A stretch of 64,000 nt of DNA from Toxoplasma gondii ME49. Taxonomy: Eukaryota > Apicomplexa > Conoidasida > Eucoccidiorida > Sarcocystidae. A program made the translations under genes and the position numbers. Below are positions 35,201-46,294 of this stretch, one piece after another; position 1 is the stretch's first letter; every line of letters starts with the position of its first letter. A model generated the notes under the pieces. That model was not told the DNA's origin and did not search any database. It saw only the letters and a list, made by a program, of their open reading frames with translations. The stretch is from NCBI RefSeq assembly GCF_000006565.2, contig NC_031471.1:2328441-2392440 (forward strand), in the 5' to 3' direction.

Positions 35201-38200
35201 TGCCCGCCGACTTTGTTCTGCATCCACCGCTCCTTCCGCCTTCTTTGTCTCCGTCGGCGCCTCCGTCTTCTGTTTCGCTTTCTGCTGTCTCGGCGCCTTT
35301 GGTGCCAGCGAGCCCCTGCGTGGGCGGCGCGGGTGTACAGACGCCGGGACCCTGTTCGTGCCGCGAAGTGATTGTGGTGGATGTGCAGAGCGACGCGCAG
35401 CTGCGGAAACGGATTTGGGACGTCCAGACGCTGTTTACGGGCTCCGAACTGTCTGTACACCGGAAGATCGAGCTGCTGCGGCGAATGGTGCTCCGGAGCA
35501 TCAAGAGCGCGGCGACAGGGTACGGAGAGCAGAAGGACGAGGTGAAGCGCCTGGCGGCCGAACACGATGGCTTCGTCTACCTGGGAGATGTCAACTACGG
35601 CTTCTCGCGTCACATGGCCCTTCTCTTCAAGGTCCTCTGCGACGCCTCTCAGATCCCCTGCCGCGTGATGCGCGCTGGTCTCCTGGGCGAAGAGACAGTC
35701 GGAGACAACGGAGACACTTCGGCGCGGAGCCCAGAGCTCGGCGGCGGGGCGCCGGGCGAGGGCGAGAAGAGACTGGCCGGGCCGCGGGCGCGGCGCGACG
35801 GCCTGGAGAGACAGGAGAGGCGCCGCCGAGAGGAAGAAGAGTTCGTGTACAACGTAGTCTTGGTCAAGGACGCGACCAAGTCGGAACTCGAGCAACTGAT
35901 TCCTATCATCTGGACGCAAAACGCCGCGGCTGGCCTCTGGCGCAGATATCTCAGTCCAGGAGTGGAGAAAGGCGCGAGGGGCGAGGACCGAGAGCGGAAG
36001 CGCGGTCGACACTCCTCCCTGACAGACTTCCTCGCCTCCGGAGTCGTCAGGCTCAATCCTCCGACGCTCTCCTCCATTCCCCTTCCTCGGCGGCTACGAG
36101 CGCTTCAGCGAAGACTCGCAGTCTCTTCTGCGAGTTTTTCTTCCTGTGGACAAGAACGGTCCTCAGAGAGAAGTCGGTGTGTGGAGAGAGACCTGGAGAC
36201 GGAGACGGGGAGAGGCGCGACTGCGGGGAACGAACGGTGCGGAGACACTGCAGGCGACTTGGGAGGAGACCGTGAGTTGCCGCCTCTGGGGCGCGCGCGC
36301 AGTCCGAGACCCTTCGACTATTTCAAGCACGGCTGGGTGGATCGACGGAGAGAAACCTCTCACTGCTGCTGCTGCGCCTCGCGCTCGCTGCCCAGCCTCG
36401 AGGCAGAGACCGGCGGAGACAGGGCTGAGACGCGAGGAGACAACGGGAGAGACAACCGTGTGGGGCGAGACAGCGCTCCAGGTGGAGACGTGACGAGTCG
36501 CAACGAAAGCAGCGAGAAGACTGAAAAGGAGAACTGGGGAGCGAAACCAAGTGAAGACGGACCTCTCCATCGACAGCATGCAGATCTCGATCGCCTTCTT
36601 CTCGCGTAAGCTTCGTTTATATAATATATATATATATGTATATATGTATTTATGCAGTATGGTTATTTTTATGCCAGACACTATTTAATTACAAGTACTG
36701 TATTCGCAGTGGTATGCATTGTCGTTTGAGTGTGTTAGGGACCAGATTTGTGAGGAAGCGCTGCTCGCTGGAGTTCCCAAGAGTTGAATTGGTCGGCGTT
36801 CGCTCGTCGGAGTGTGTGGGGCGTTTTCTTGTTTTGTGTGAAGTGAGGCCCTCTTGAGGCCCTCTTGTGCTCTTCGGTGTTCTCTTTTTCGTCTTCCATG
36901 GACCTCTTCTCCGTTTTTTCCGGCGCGAGTGAGGTCTTCCTCGTCTGTCTGTTTCCTCTGGGGGTGATTCATCTCTGCGAACTGTCTCCAAGGGTGTTGT
37001 TTGGAGCATCTGCCTCGCGCAGGATTTTTGGGGGTGCGGTCTCGAAGAGTTTGTGCGGATCCAAGTTCTCATGTGCTCTCTGCATGGCGACCGTGTAAGT
37101 TCGTGAAGTCTCATGGTCTCCGCGTTTCTCTCCGCTCTCTCGAACACTGTTTCCAGCGCGAGCGGCGCCTCTGCGTTCTGCGGGTGCGGCGGGGCGCCGG
37201 CGTCCGTCGCGGCGACCGAGTTGGACTTGGACGCCTTCTTCGACTTCCGGGAGAAGTTGGGGAAAGGCAGTTTCGGCGAGGTCTGGAGAGTCCGCATAAA
37301 AAGCGAAGGGCGCGCGGTCGGCGCTGCGCGACGGAAGCCCCGCGAGCGAAAGCGCAGCCGCGAAGAGCAGGACGCGGGAGTCCGAGAGGAGAACGCGGTG
37401 TCTGAGGAAGAAGAGCGAGGCAAGGAAGTCCACTCGGGAGAAGAGAGAGCCGAGGCGCCGTGGAGACGCGAGACCGACGAAGACGGCGAAGCAGACGAAG
37501 CAGGCGAAAGAGGCGAAGCAGACGAAGCATGTCGAGGAGACAGCGGAGAACCTGCGGAGCCAGAATATGCGCTGAAGCTCGTTCCAAAGAGGTAAAGTTT
37601 TTCGAGGACTGTCTCCGGAGAAGTCGCAAGTGAGGGACTCGAAGGATCTGCAGGACAGACGAAGAAGGAGACAAGGGTGGTTTTTTACAGTTCTCTCTTT
37701 GTCGACTCTCGGAGAAGCCTCGTGTTCTCGATGAGCGACGAAGTCAGAGGTTTTCGTTCTCCACCTCAGGCTGCTCGGCCCTTTGCTTGGCGTCTGTCTG
37801 CGAACTGGGGAAAGCGTACTTTTTTCTGGAACGTTCCCCAGTTCTTTCTCCTGCGTTCGGCTGCTTCAGTGAAGAGAACCTGCCGGAGGCGGAGATCATG
37901 CGGAGTTACTCGCACCCGCGCGTTGTCCCTTTTCTGGGGGTCTTCGAGGGATTTCAAATGCTCGAAGACCGGAGCAAGAAGAAGGTGAAAAATACGTCTC
38001 TCTGCTTCCTCATGGACATTGCAGACCAGTCTCTAGGTAAGATAGACATCCAGCGTTCGTCGTGGAAAAAGGCTGCGGTCGCCCTCTGCCCATCTTCCTT
38101 CGTTCTTGACATGCTTTCACTTGCTCACTTGACTTCCTCGCTCTGTCCATCTTCAGCTTCTGTCTATCGTCAGTCGTCCTGGTGTGCACCGTTCTGTTTG

Positions 38201-40002
38201 CGATGCGTTTACGGCAGTTGCTTCCTCCTCTTCTCTTTCTTTTTTCCTTCACACTCCTTCATTTTCGCAAACTTTCCTGTAGTGTTCGATTGTCTGCACT
38301 CTTTTATCGTCCTCTCCATTTTCAGAGTTCTTCCTTGATCTGGCGTGGAGGAACATTCGCTGAAAATGCACAGGCCGCAGAGCCCAGGGGGTGGATCTAT
38401 CGTTGTGGGAAAGAGCAGCTGCAGGAAACTTGAAAAGCTTCTCTCGTTTCTTCTTCTCGTTAGAAAGATCTGTCCTCTGGAAAAACGCTTGCATGTCGAG
38501 ATTCTAACAAGACGCGCAACTTGGGAGTCCGTTCAACTATCCCTGCGGTGCCGCTTTACCACACACCACTGAAACTGCGAAGTTGCGCGGCTTCAAGTTC
38601 GTCTGTGTCTTTCGAAAACGAGCTGCATGCGCATGCATGTATGCACGTACGACAATTATAACAGTGCAGTGCTCGTCGAGATCTGCAACGCTGTCTTTGC
38701 TCGGAACCACCGCCGCAGTCTGTTCACACTGTCCGTGAGAAATTGTCTTTCTCTTCTGCGCCGTTAGACGTGTATCATCGTTCTCAAGTCTTGGGGAACG
38801 GACGGAGGCGTTCGCCTGCACAGTTTTGGTCGAATCTTTTTCAAGCGGTTCCAGTTTTCGACAACCTGCGGGGTCCTGGAGTTAAACGTTATCTTTTCCG
38901 TTCTCTCCAGAGAATGACAGAGGAATTACGCGTCGAGAGAAAGACTCTTTTCCGTACCCCTTTGCATGCAGAGAGCCTTCTGGAGGAGCACGAGAAGGCA
39001 AACACATGCCTCGACGTGGAATTCATTTTAACGATTCTGCTCGACACTGCTCGCGGGATGAACTACCTCCATTCACCCAGTGCGACGAAGCCTCACCTTC
39101 TGCACAGGGACCTGAAACCTGCAAACATCCTCCTCAAGGTAAAAAAAGAAAACTTGGAGAAAAAAGAATTTTCCCCGATACACCTAGGGAACACTGAAAC
39201 CGAGATAACCGTCATATCCAGTCGACTCCAAAAATATCTATATCGTTATATCTAATTCTCTATAACCGATTATCTACGTATCTATAGACAAAGTTGACTA
39301 TATTATATATATTATATATATTATATATTATATATATTTTATATTATGTATATTATATATATAAATACATTCAAATAATTGGTGGTTTAGAATACATGCA
39401 AAAATTCTCCGAAAATGCAGAGATGAATATATCGAATACAGATATGCATGTGTTTCTCTTGTTTTTATTGTCGATGTCTATCACTCTGTTTCTTCTTCGT
39501 GTGTATCTCGAGCTGCAGAGTTATTTCTTCATTTTTCTGCGTCTCTCCCTTGGTCTGTGTACAAGGATATTTACCAGTCTATGAGGGGGAAACGCAACTG
39601 CACACAAAAGTCCACTTACGAATGAGTGGAGAAAGAAGTAACTGTTTCTCTCCTTGCCCCGCGTCTGTCTCAGTCCAGTACACAGAGATACTTATTACAG
39701 TTCCATAATTTGCATACGTCTTACATATATACGCAAGCCGACAAATACACATACGTATCAATATCTATGTATCTGTATACCTGTGTGTCTATATACCTCT
39801 ATATCTATATACCTATATGTCTATATATACCTTCTCCCTAACTGTATGTGTACGTTTTTATATCTATCTATATCTATATATCTATCTATATCTATATGTA
39901 TATCTATATATATCTATATATATATATATATATCTGTCTATCTGTATATCTATATCTATATCTATATCTATCTATCTATCTGTCTATCTATCTATCTATC
40001 TA

Positions 40003-40041
<39 letters not shown>

Positions 40042-43000
40042 ATATATATATATATATATAGATATAAATGGATATTTTGTAGGTGTGCGCATTTGGTGTG
40101 GATGGAGGACTTTTGGGGACTTTGTAAGCGTTTTTTTTGGTCAGGAGAGAGCGATGTTTTCTTTTGCAAGTGGACATTTTTGTTTTCAGGATGGAAGAGC
40201 GATGGTGACGGACTTCGGTGTGGCGCGCGTCGCGGAAGTTTCGTTCGAACATGAGATGACGCAGGGGCCTGGAACTGAGGTGAGGAGTTGGAGAAGCTGC
40301 GGAAAGAACCATTCGCTGTTCCTTTTCCTTCTTTTCTTCCGCGACGCGCAGGCCAGGGACTCTCGTCCAGTTTTGCTGCTTCTCAGTTCTTTTCCGCTTA
40401 GCATGTTCCCGAGACTCGTCTGTTTCTTGACCTTCCATCCAGCGTGCGTCACTTTCCTCCCTCTCGTCTCAGGGATACATCGCGCCTGAGCAGAGAACAG
40501 CTGCGTACGACAGACCAGCGGACGTCTGGGCGTTCGGCGTCGTCTGCGCGAGACTGCTTGGGCTGAGAGAATGGAAGAAACTGAGCGACCCTCAGCACCG
40601 AGTTGCTCTCTCCGACTTCGCTCTCAAAGACGCGTTCCTCATCAACCTGTGCCTCGCCTGCCTCGAACGGAGGCCCCTCATGCGCCCGACCTTCCACCAA
40701 ATTGTCCAGTAGGCTCTTTAGAGAACCGATTTCTTCTTCCTCAGAGGAGCGGGAAGTCGCCATAGGTTGCAGGGCCGTTCCCCGTGGTTCTTGCATTCTT
40801 TTCTGTTTTTCTCTTAAAAAAAACAAGGCGACGCCTCCCGCGCGAATTCGGCGTGGAGACAGCGACGAGGAGAATCACACTCACGAGTCAAAGAGGAGAA
40901 CGCTACAGAGAGACAGAGAGTGTGTAGAAAAGGATCGTTTCTCAAACCTCCTTCGAACTGAGGTCTTTTCGTTTTTTTCTTTTTTTCGTTTCCTCCCGTT
41001 TCTGTGTTTCTCTTTATTATATTTATATTTCACTTTTTTTCTTACTTCTCCTTTTTTTGTTTCCTTTTTTCCCCGTTTTCGTTTTTCCCCCTCGTTTCCT
41101 CCCGTTTTTTCTCTGTTTTTTTCCTGTTTCTACCACTTTAATAAAAGTCCATTTCTCCGACGCGTCTTGCGCCTTTTCTTTGCTCGCTTCTCAGGCGTCT
41201 CATCGACAAGATTTTCCGGCTGGAATTCGAGCGAATTCTCCGCACCCCCTACCGCAACTGTCTCCCGCTTCTCCACGCAGAGAACCCTCTCGTTTTTTCT
41301 TCTCCCGCGTCGCTTCCCGTCGGGCGCGGAGACACCCCCTCCAGGGCGGTGGAGACAGTGGACGTGAGACGCCTCGGGGAGAAGAGCGGAGCGATAACGC
41401 CTTTCCGGTCGCCATCCCTGTGCCCATCGCAACTTGCGCCGCCTGCCAGGCCTGTCCCCTCGCGTTTGTCTCGTTCTCTGCTCGAGGCGCCTTTTTCAGC
41501 GGGCGGAGAGAATGTCGAAGCGCTCGCTTCGCGGACAGAAAAAGTCTCGCCGAAAGCGAGGCCAGAGGAAGGCGTTTGCAGCGGGCGTCCTGCCTCTGCG
41601 TGTACTCACCGCAGCGGCAACGACGAGGCGGCAGCGCCTGCCTCCTCGCTGTCGACCGGGGGAGAAGAAGAAGTTTTCTTCTCTGGAGAGGAGAGCGAAG
41701 CGACGAGCCAAGCGAAGAACGCGGAGGCAAAAGGCGAGCCGCAGTTGGGGCCTGTCGCGGATCCAGAGGTCACGGAAGACCAAGAGGAAGAAGGCTTTTT
41801 CTCGCGTCTCCGGCTGCGGACGATGAAGCGCAGTCGACCCCTGCTTCTTTCCTCGTCGGAGGTTTCCCCCGCGAGCTCGGAACGCGAAGACGCTGCAGAA
41901 GAGTGCGACGGCGCCGTCGAGCCAGACACAAACGCGAAAGAGAAGAAGCTCGAGACGAAGAGTGAATCGAACGAGAAGAGTCAAGAAAAACGCGAAGAAG
42001 TGGACCCCGTCGACGGCGTGGTGACCCCACACCGACTGTCTCCTTCCGACAAGAAGGAACCGAAGGAACCGAGTCTCTTGAAGAAGAGCGGCGTTTCGCC
42101 TCTTCAGAAGAAACAGGCGAGTCCTGCCTCGAAGAAAAAAGTCTGGAAAACGCCGACCTCGTTCGTGTCTCTCCGGACCCCTGACAAAGTTGCCGCGAAC
42201 TCTTCTTCCTCCTCTTCTTCCTCTTCCTCCTCGTCCTCTTCTTCCTCTTCCTCGTCCTCTTCTTCCTCTTCTTCTGCCTCTTCTTCTCCTTCTTCTCCCT
42301 CTTCGGCGGCGTCGGCGTCGCTGTCTCCGACGGGAGGGTCGCGCAGGCGCGCGGCTTCGCCTCAACGCGAGAGAGAAGAGCGAAGGAGACCTGGTCGTAC
42401 ATCTCCCAAGCTGACTCCGAGAGGAAGGGAAGAAGAGCGACGACTGTCTCCGACAGAGAAGGACGACCGAGGGCAGAGTTTGAGTCGAGGGCGGAGCGTG
42501 AGCAGAGGACGATGTCTGGGGAAGGAAGGCGAGAAGATTCGAACAAAAGAAAGAAACGCCGAAAAAACACCCACGCAAACGCCCAATCACCGCCGCAGAT
42601 CTCCTTCTCCTTCTTTGTCGACCTCCCCGCTGTCGCGATTCGATGAGGCAGGAGTGCAAGACGCAGAAGAAGGCGTCCTCCGACACCCGTCCTCAAGAGG
42701 TCCCCGAAGCAAAATCAGTGAGAACCCCAGGATCTCTGCTTGTTCGCCTTCTTCTCCTTTCTCTCCTTGTCCTTCTCCTTCTTCTGCTTCTTCTCCTTCT
42801 GCTTTTTCTTCGCTTTCTGCGTCTGTGCTCAAGAACAGAGTTGGATCCGTCGATGCGCAGAGGTCCTTGGGGGAGAGGAAAGGTCTGCTTCTCTCTTCTT
42901 CGGCGTCGGTTGGGTCGGAGACGAGAGATGCTCGACGAAGTCCGGAAGGCGTCTCCGCCGTCTCCTCTGAAGGCTCTGCGTCTCTCTCTGGTGCTCCGCG

Positions 43001-43265
43001 CGTCCTCGCTTCGCGGCAGGCGGACAGCTCTTCGGATTCCCTCGTGGAAACAGAGATTTCGCATGCGCCGAACTGCGCCTCGTCTGCGTTTCCTCCTCCC
43101 GCGCGCGTCGCGGGTCTCGCTGCGCCTTTTGCTGCGAAACCGGCAACGCAGACAGCCCCCATACGGAAAGGAGACAGCTTCAGCGACGCGTACAAGGTCT
43201 CCGGCGCGACGGAACAGCTGGCCAGCGGCGGCAACGAAGGGAGAGGGTCGGGGAGTTTGAGTTGA
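26243..43265 (+). CDS. Giant LRR-EDR1-TKL family protein kinase, about 3,815 aa
   Basis: Predicted Ser/Thr kinase of the tyrosine-kinase-like (plant CTR1/EDR1, Raf-like) class. Exons: 26243-26438, 26704-26946, 27440-28196, 28342-28505 (these four tentative), 29042-29193, 29657-30529, 30826-36605, 37157-37591, 37870-38036, about 38855-39138, 40190-40279, 40473-40708, 41195-43265; all keep phase. A CACCATGG context at 27454 is a possible alternative start. Exons 4-7 encode leucine-rich repeats ([39 protein letters not shown]), then a long acidic region. An EDR1 domain, split by a large insert, spans about 33061-35930 ([39 protein letters not shown]). The kinase has [53 protein letters not shown] and RRPLMRPTF, so the catalytic residues look intact. 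The tail is Ser/Arg-rich. Possibly the gene called TKL1 in Toxoplasma; that link is from memory and unchecked. Confidence 0.88.
31495..32025 (+). repeat. Acidic GAA/GAG/GAT triplet repeats within the kinase gene
   Basis: Purine-only triplet runs at about 31495-31590, 31680-31720 and 31920-32020 encode Glu/Asp runs of 20-30 residues between the LRR and EDR1 parts. The antisense frame reads poly-Ser and is a shadow. Confidence 0.85.
36614..36655. repeat. (TA)n microsatellite in the intron before the kinase domain
   Basis: Short TA run just after the GTAAGC donor at 36606, in the intron 36606-37156. Confidence 0.75.
39270..40072. repeat. Long TA/TATC microsatellite block in a kinase-domain intron
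   Basis: The intron 39139-40189 lies between the [12 protein letters not shown] and DFG exons. It carries TATATT runs near 39300-39365 and a dense (TATC)n/(TA)n block from about 39740 to 40072. The 130-210-codon Tyr/Ile/Ser frames across it are repeat translations. Confidence 0.9.
42202..42305 (+). repeat. TCT/TCC triplet repeat encoding poly-Ser in the kinase tail
   Basis: In frame with the last exon, encoding about 30 consecutive Ser with occasional Ala/Pro. Confidence 0.8.
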
Positions 43266-44740
43266 GACGCGACCGACGAGGAGGCGACCAGGTCGGGAGG
43301 GCGCCTGCCGCTTTTCAGCAGAGTATCGCCTCGGTTTCGAGCTTCGTCTTCGACCTCCCGCGCATGCAAAGGCAACCTCGAGGATACGTCCGAGCACCTT
43401 TGCAGGCAAAGCCGGTCAAACTGGCGTTCCACCTGAGTCGGCGCGCCGACTGTCTCCCTGCTTCTTGTCTCTTCGTGGTTCCTCTCATGTGCGGTTTCTG
43501 TCGCCTCTCGCACTGTGTCCTTGCGCCTGTTCTGGTCGTCTTCTCGTTCTGCGTCTCTGCTCGTTCTTCTACCTGTCGTTTTTGTGGAAATTCGTTCACC
43601 GACTTCTCACGCGCATGTTCGCTGCGTCTCGTCGCTCGTGGGTTCTCTTGTCGAACAACCTGAAGGATGCATGGAAACAATTTCCCCTGGCTTTTTCCTT
43701 CTTGCCCGTTTTTTCTTCGTATACCCAGGACGCGTTTCGTCACTTTTAAAACGGTCTCGGCTTTCCGGAACATCCCTTCTGTGTGTCGTGGAAGGTCGAA
43801 GAAGCGCCGCCGACTCTCTCGTTTTCTTCATGCTCTCTTCCGCCTCACTCTTGCACGTCCCTCTCTCACCAAACGTCATGCTTCTGCGTTTTTCGGACGA
43901 AACAACGCCGGCAGACGACGCAGTGTCAAAAAAGTTTGCACTTTCTTTCGAAAGCCTGACTCCCGCAAGCTGAGTGCGAGAGGCTAAGACACCCGGAGAC
44001 CTGGCCTAGGAGTCTGGGTTTGGTCCCCAGACAACGATTCATGAAATGAGGAATGGTCGGAAAAATCAATGAGATCCAGGTCACATCCACTATCTTAACC
44101 GGGGAGAACTCTGATAAAACGCCAGCTAATTAGAAAAGGCCTTGCGAGAGAGGGATGTCCGAGCTTTTCGGATAAGACTTCTGCAAGACTGATGTTCTTT
44201 CAAAGTCTCTGAATGGAGGCAGACGTCGATCACGCAGGTTTCGTTCGCCTCACTCCGCTTGAAGCAGCTTTTCCAATCTGTTCTCTCGTAACATTTTCTT
44301 CTGTCTCCTCGCTACTGTTTTCCTCTTCTCGTATCTCCTTTCTTCTTGATTGTTTCATCTTTCGTCTTCTCTCGCTGCACTTCCTTCTTCGCTTTGTTAC
44401 TGTCTGCGCCTTCCTCCTCTGAGGCGCATGCAGACCTTCCCTGCGACAAGCGAGCGGGTGTAGACCTGCTCATGGCGCGTCTCTTCTTCCAACGGAGAAC
44501 CTTTTACGAGGTTTCTTTTTCTCGCCTTTCCGCGTAGATCTCTCTCTCCTCGAAAGGGTCTCTCGCGGTCTCCGCTCTCTGTCTAATGCACATATTCTGT
44601 GGTCGACCATCATATCGATATTTAACCTCCAAAACGCAAACCTGCTCACTGTATAGACCTACCACGGAAACACAGAAGGAAAGAAGGAATGACTCGCTGT
44701 ACTCCATACACCCTATCGTTGTCTCTTTCCGTCTGTAGAC

Positions 44741-44772
<32 letters not shown>

Positions 44773-46294
44773 GGAGCGCTTTGCTCACATTTATATTTAT
44801 ATTTGACTGAATTCAAATAAATATTTTGTGTAGATCCGTGTCTGGCGCTGCGGCGGTGGGGGGGAAAAGGGCAAATGCCTGCGGCCTTCAGTTTACGCTG
44901 CAGATTTCGACCGTCTCTGTCCACGCTAAGAGGTGAGAGGCACTGCGTTTGTCGCGGAGGCGAGAACGAGCTTTTCCGGAGTCTCCTTCCGCTCGACATG
45001 GTGGAAATGTTCTGGGAGCGACTGCAGGCGTTCCTCGGAGACGTTCGGAAGGATTGATGGTCTGAAGCGCGAGGCTTCGCTTCTCGACAGAGACGCGCAG
45101 GTCTTCTCCCTTCAGATCCAGGACTCACACTTTCGTCAGACCTCACGCGTTCGTTCCGCAGCCCTCTGCTCTCACCTTTCTTCTTCCTAGACCTTTGCGT
45201 AAACGTTCTTTGGAAAAAAAGAGAAGGCCGCGCGCAGAACCGCCCCACAGGCCTTTGCATGCAAATGCAGCCTCCCCCCAAAAAAACGGCGAAGTCACTC
45301 GCGTCAGCTTCTCAAGGCGCCTCCTGTCTCCACTCTCAGTCGGTGGAAACAAGGCGCTCACGCATCACAAACATGTTGGGGAAGAACGTCGGAAAATGGG
45401 GATCTCTCCTCTCTCAACCTCACGCGGTACAAACAAGAGTCACTTGTTTTCCTTCTCGTTCCTCGCAGCATTGCCTCCATTTTGGCTCTCTCTCCCTCTC
45501 TTTTGTCTAAGTCCATCTCCACTCTGGCCTCCACTTCCTCCGCTTCTCCCTGTCCGTCTCTCCTGTTCTTCCCCTTGTTCTCCATTCTTTTCTCCTTTGT
45601 TCTCTCCATTTCCCCTCCACTGCGCTCGACAGCCTTGCAAAAAATCGCGCATGGCATGGCCTGCGCGAGGGCGGATTGCCTCGAGCGTTCTCGTCCGTAT
45701 CTCCGTCCTCCTTCTTCGTCTTCTCTTTCTTCTTCTCCTTCTCTTTCTTCTTCTCCTTCTCTTTCTTCTTCTCCTTCTCTTTCTTCTTCTTCTTCTCCTT
45801 CTCTTTCTTCTTCTTCTCCTTCTTCTCTCCCTTCTCGTTCGTTCTTCACACAACTCCCGAGGTCCGGAGCGCCGAGAGCATCGCTTCCGTGGAAGCGTTT
45901 CCGCCGCAGAAACGCAGAGACAGGAGGCCGAGCGCGAGAGCTCGAGAGACGACTCGCGCTCCTTCCCTCAGATCAGGGGGGAGCGAAACAGACACACAAC
46001 ATGCTTGTCCTTAAAAAACTCGAGATACGCACGGAGGCACTGAGGGCGCGTCTCCGCAGCGCGTGGAAGCAGGCAAATGCAAAAAAAAGGCAAGCAGGAC
46101 GGCGAAAGCGTCGCACAGCTGCGCTGAGAAAGCCTACTCCCCACACGCAAGCGCGCAGATCTCAGGCGCGGCCACAGAAGCTGTCTCTCTTCTCACTCCT
46201 CTTCTCCGACCATCTTCTCTTCTTTCGCCTCTCACGGCACCCGTCGTCCGCCGCCCTTCCTCCGCTTCTTGTTGCTCCTCCCGTAGCCAAGCGC
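43266..46294. other. Convergent spacer between the TKL kinase and the Rag-like gene
   Basis: Probably holds both 3' UTRs. A TA microsatellite lies at about 44740-44772 and a (TCTTCTCCTTC)n-type repeat at 45710-45835. Two short stretches look protein-like but lack a gene model: plus frame 44875-45057, ending MVEMFWERLQAFLGDVRKD, and minus frame 45968-46150, containing CLRAYLEFFKDKH. Either could be an unrecognised exon. Confidence 0.45.
45710..45835. repeat. Pyrimidine-rich TCTTCT/CCTTCTCTT repeat
   Basis: Repeats of an 18-base CTTCTTCTCCTTCTCTTT-like unit with TTC expansions, followed by TCTTCT runs. It lies about 460 bases beyond the Rag-like stop codon. Confidence 0.8.

Noticed and set aside
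34333..36012. 559-codon minus-strand Arg-rich frame
   Set aside because: Antisense to the EDR1-containing exon; high GC keeps it open. No motif recognised.
39654..40489. Tyr/Ile/Ser frames of 135-213 codons
   Set aside because: Translation of TA/TATC microsatellite; only the 40190-40279 portion is a real exon.
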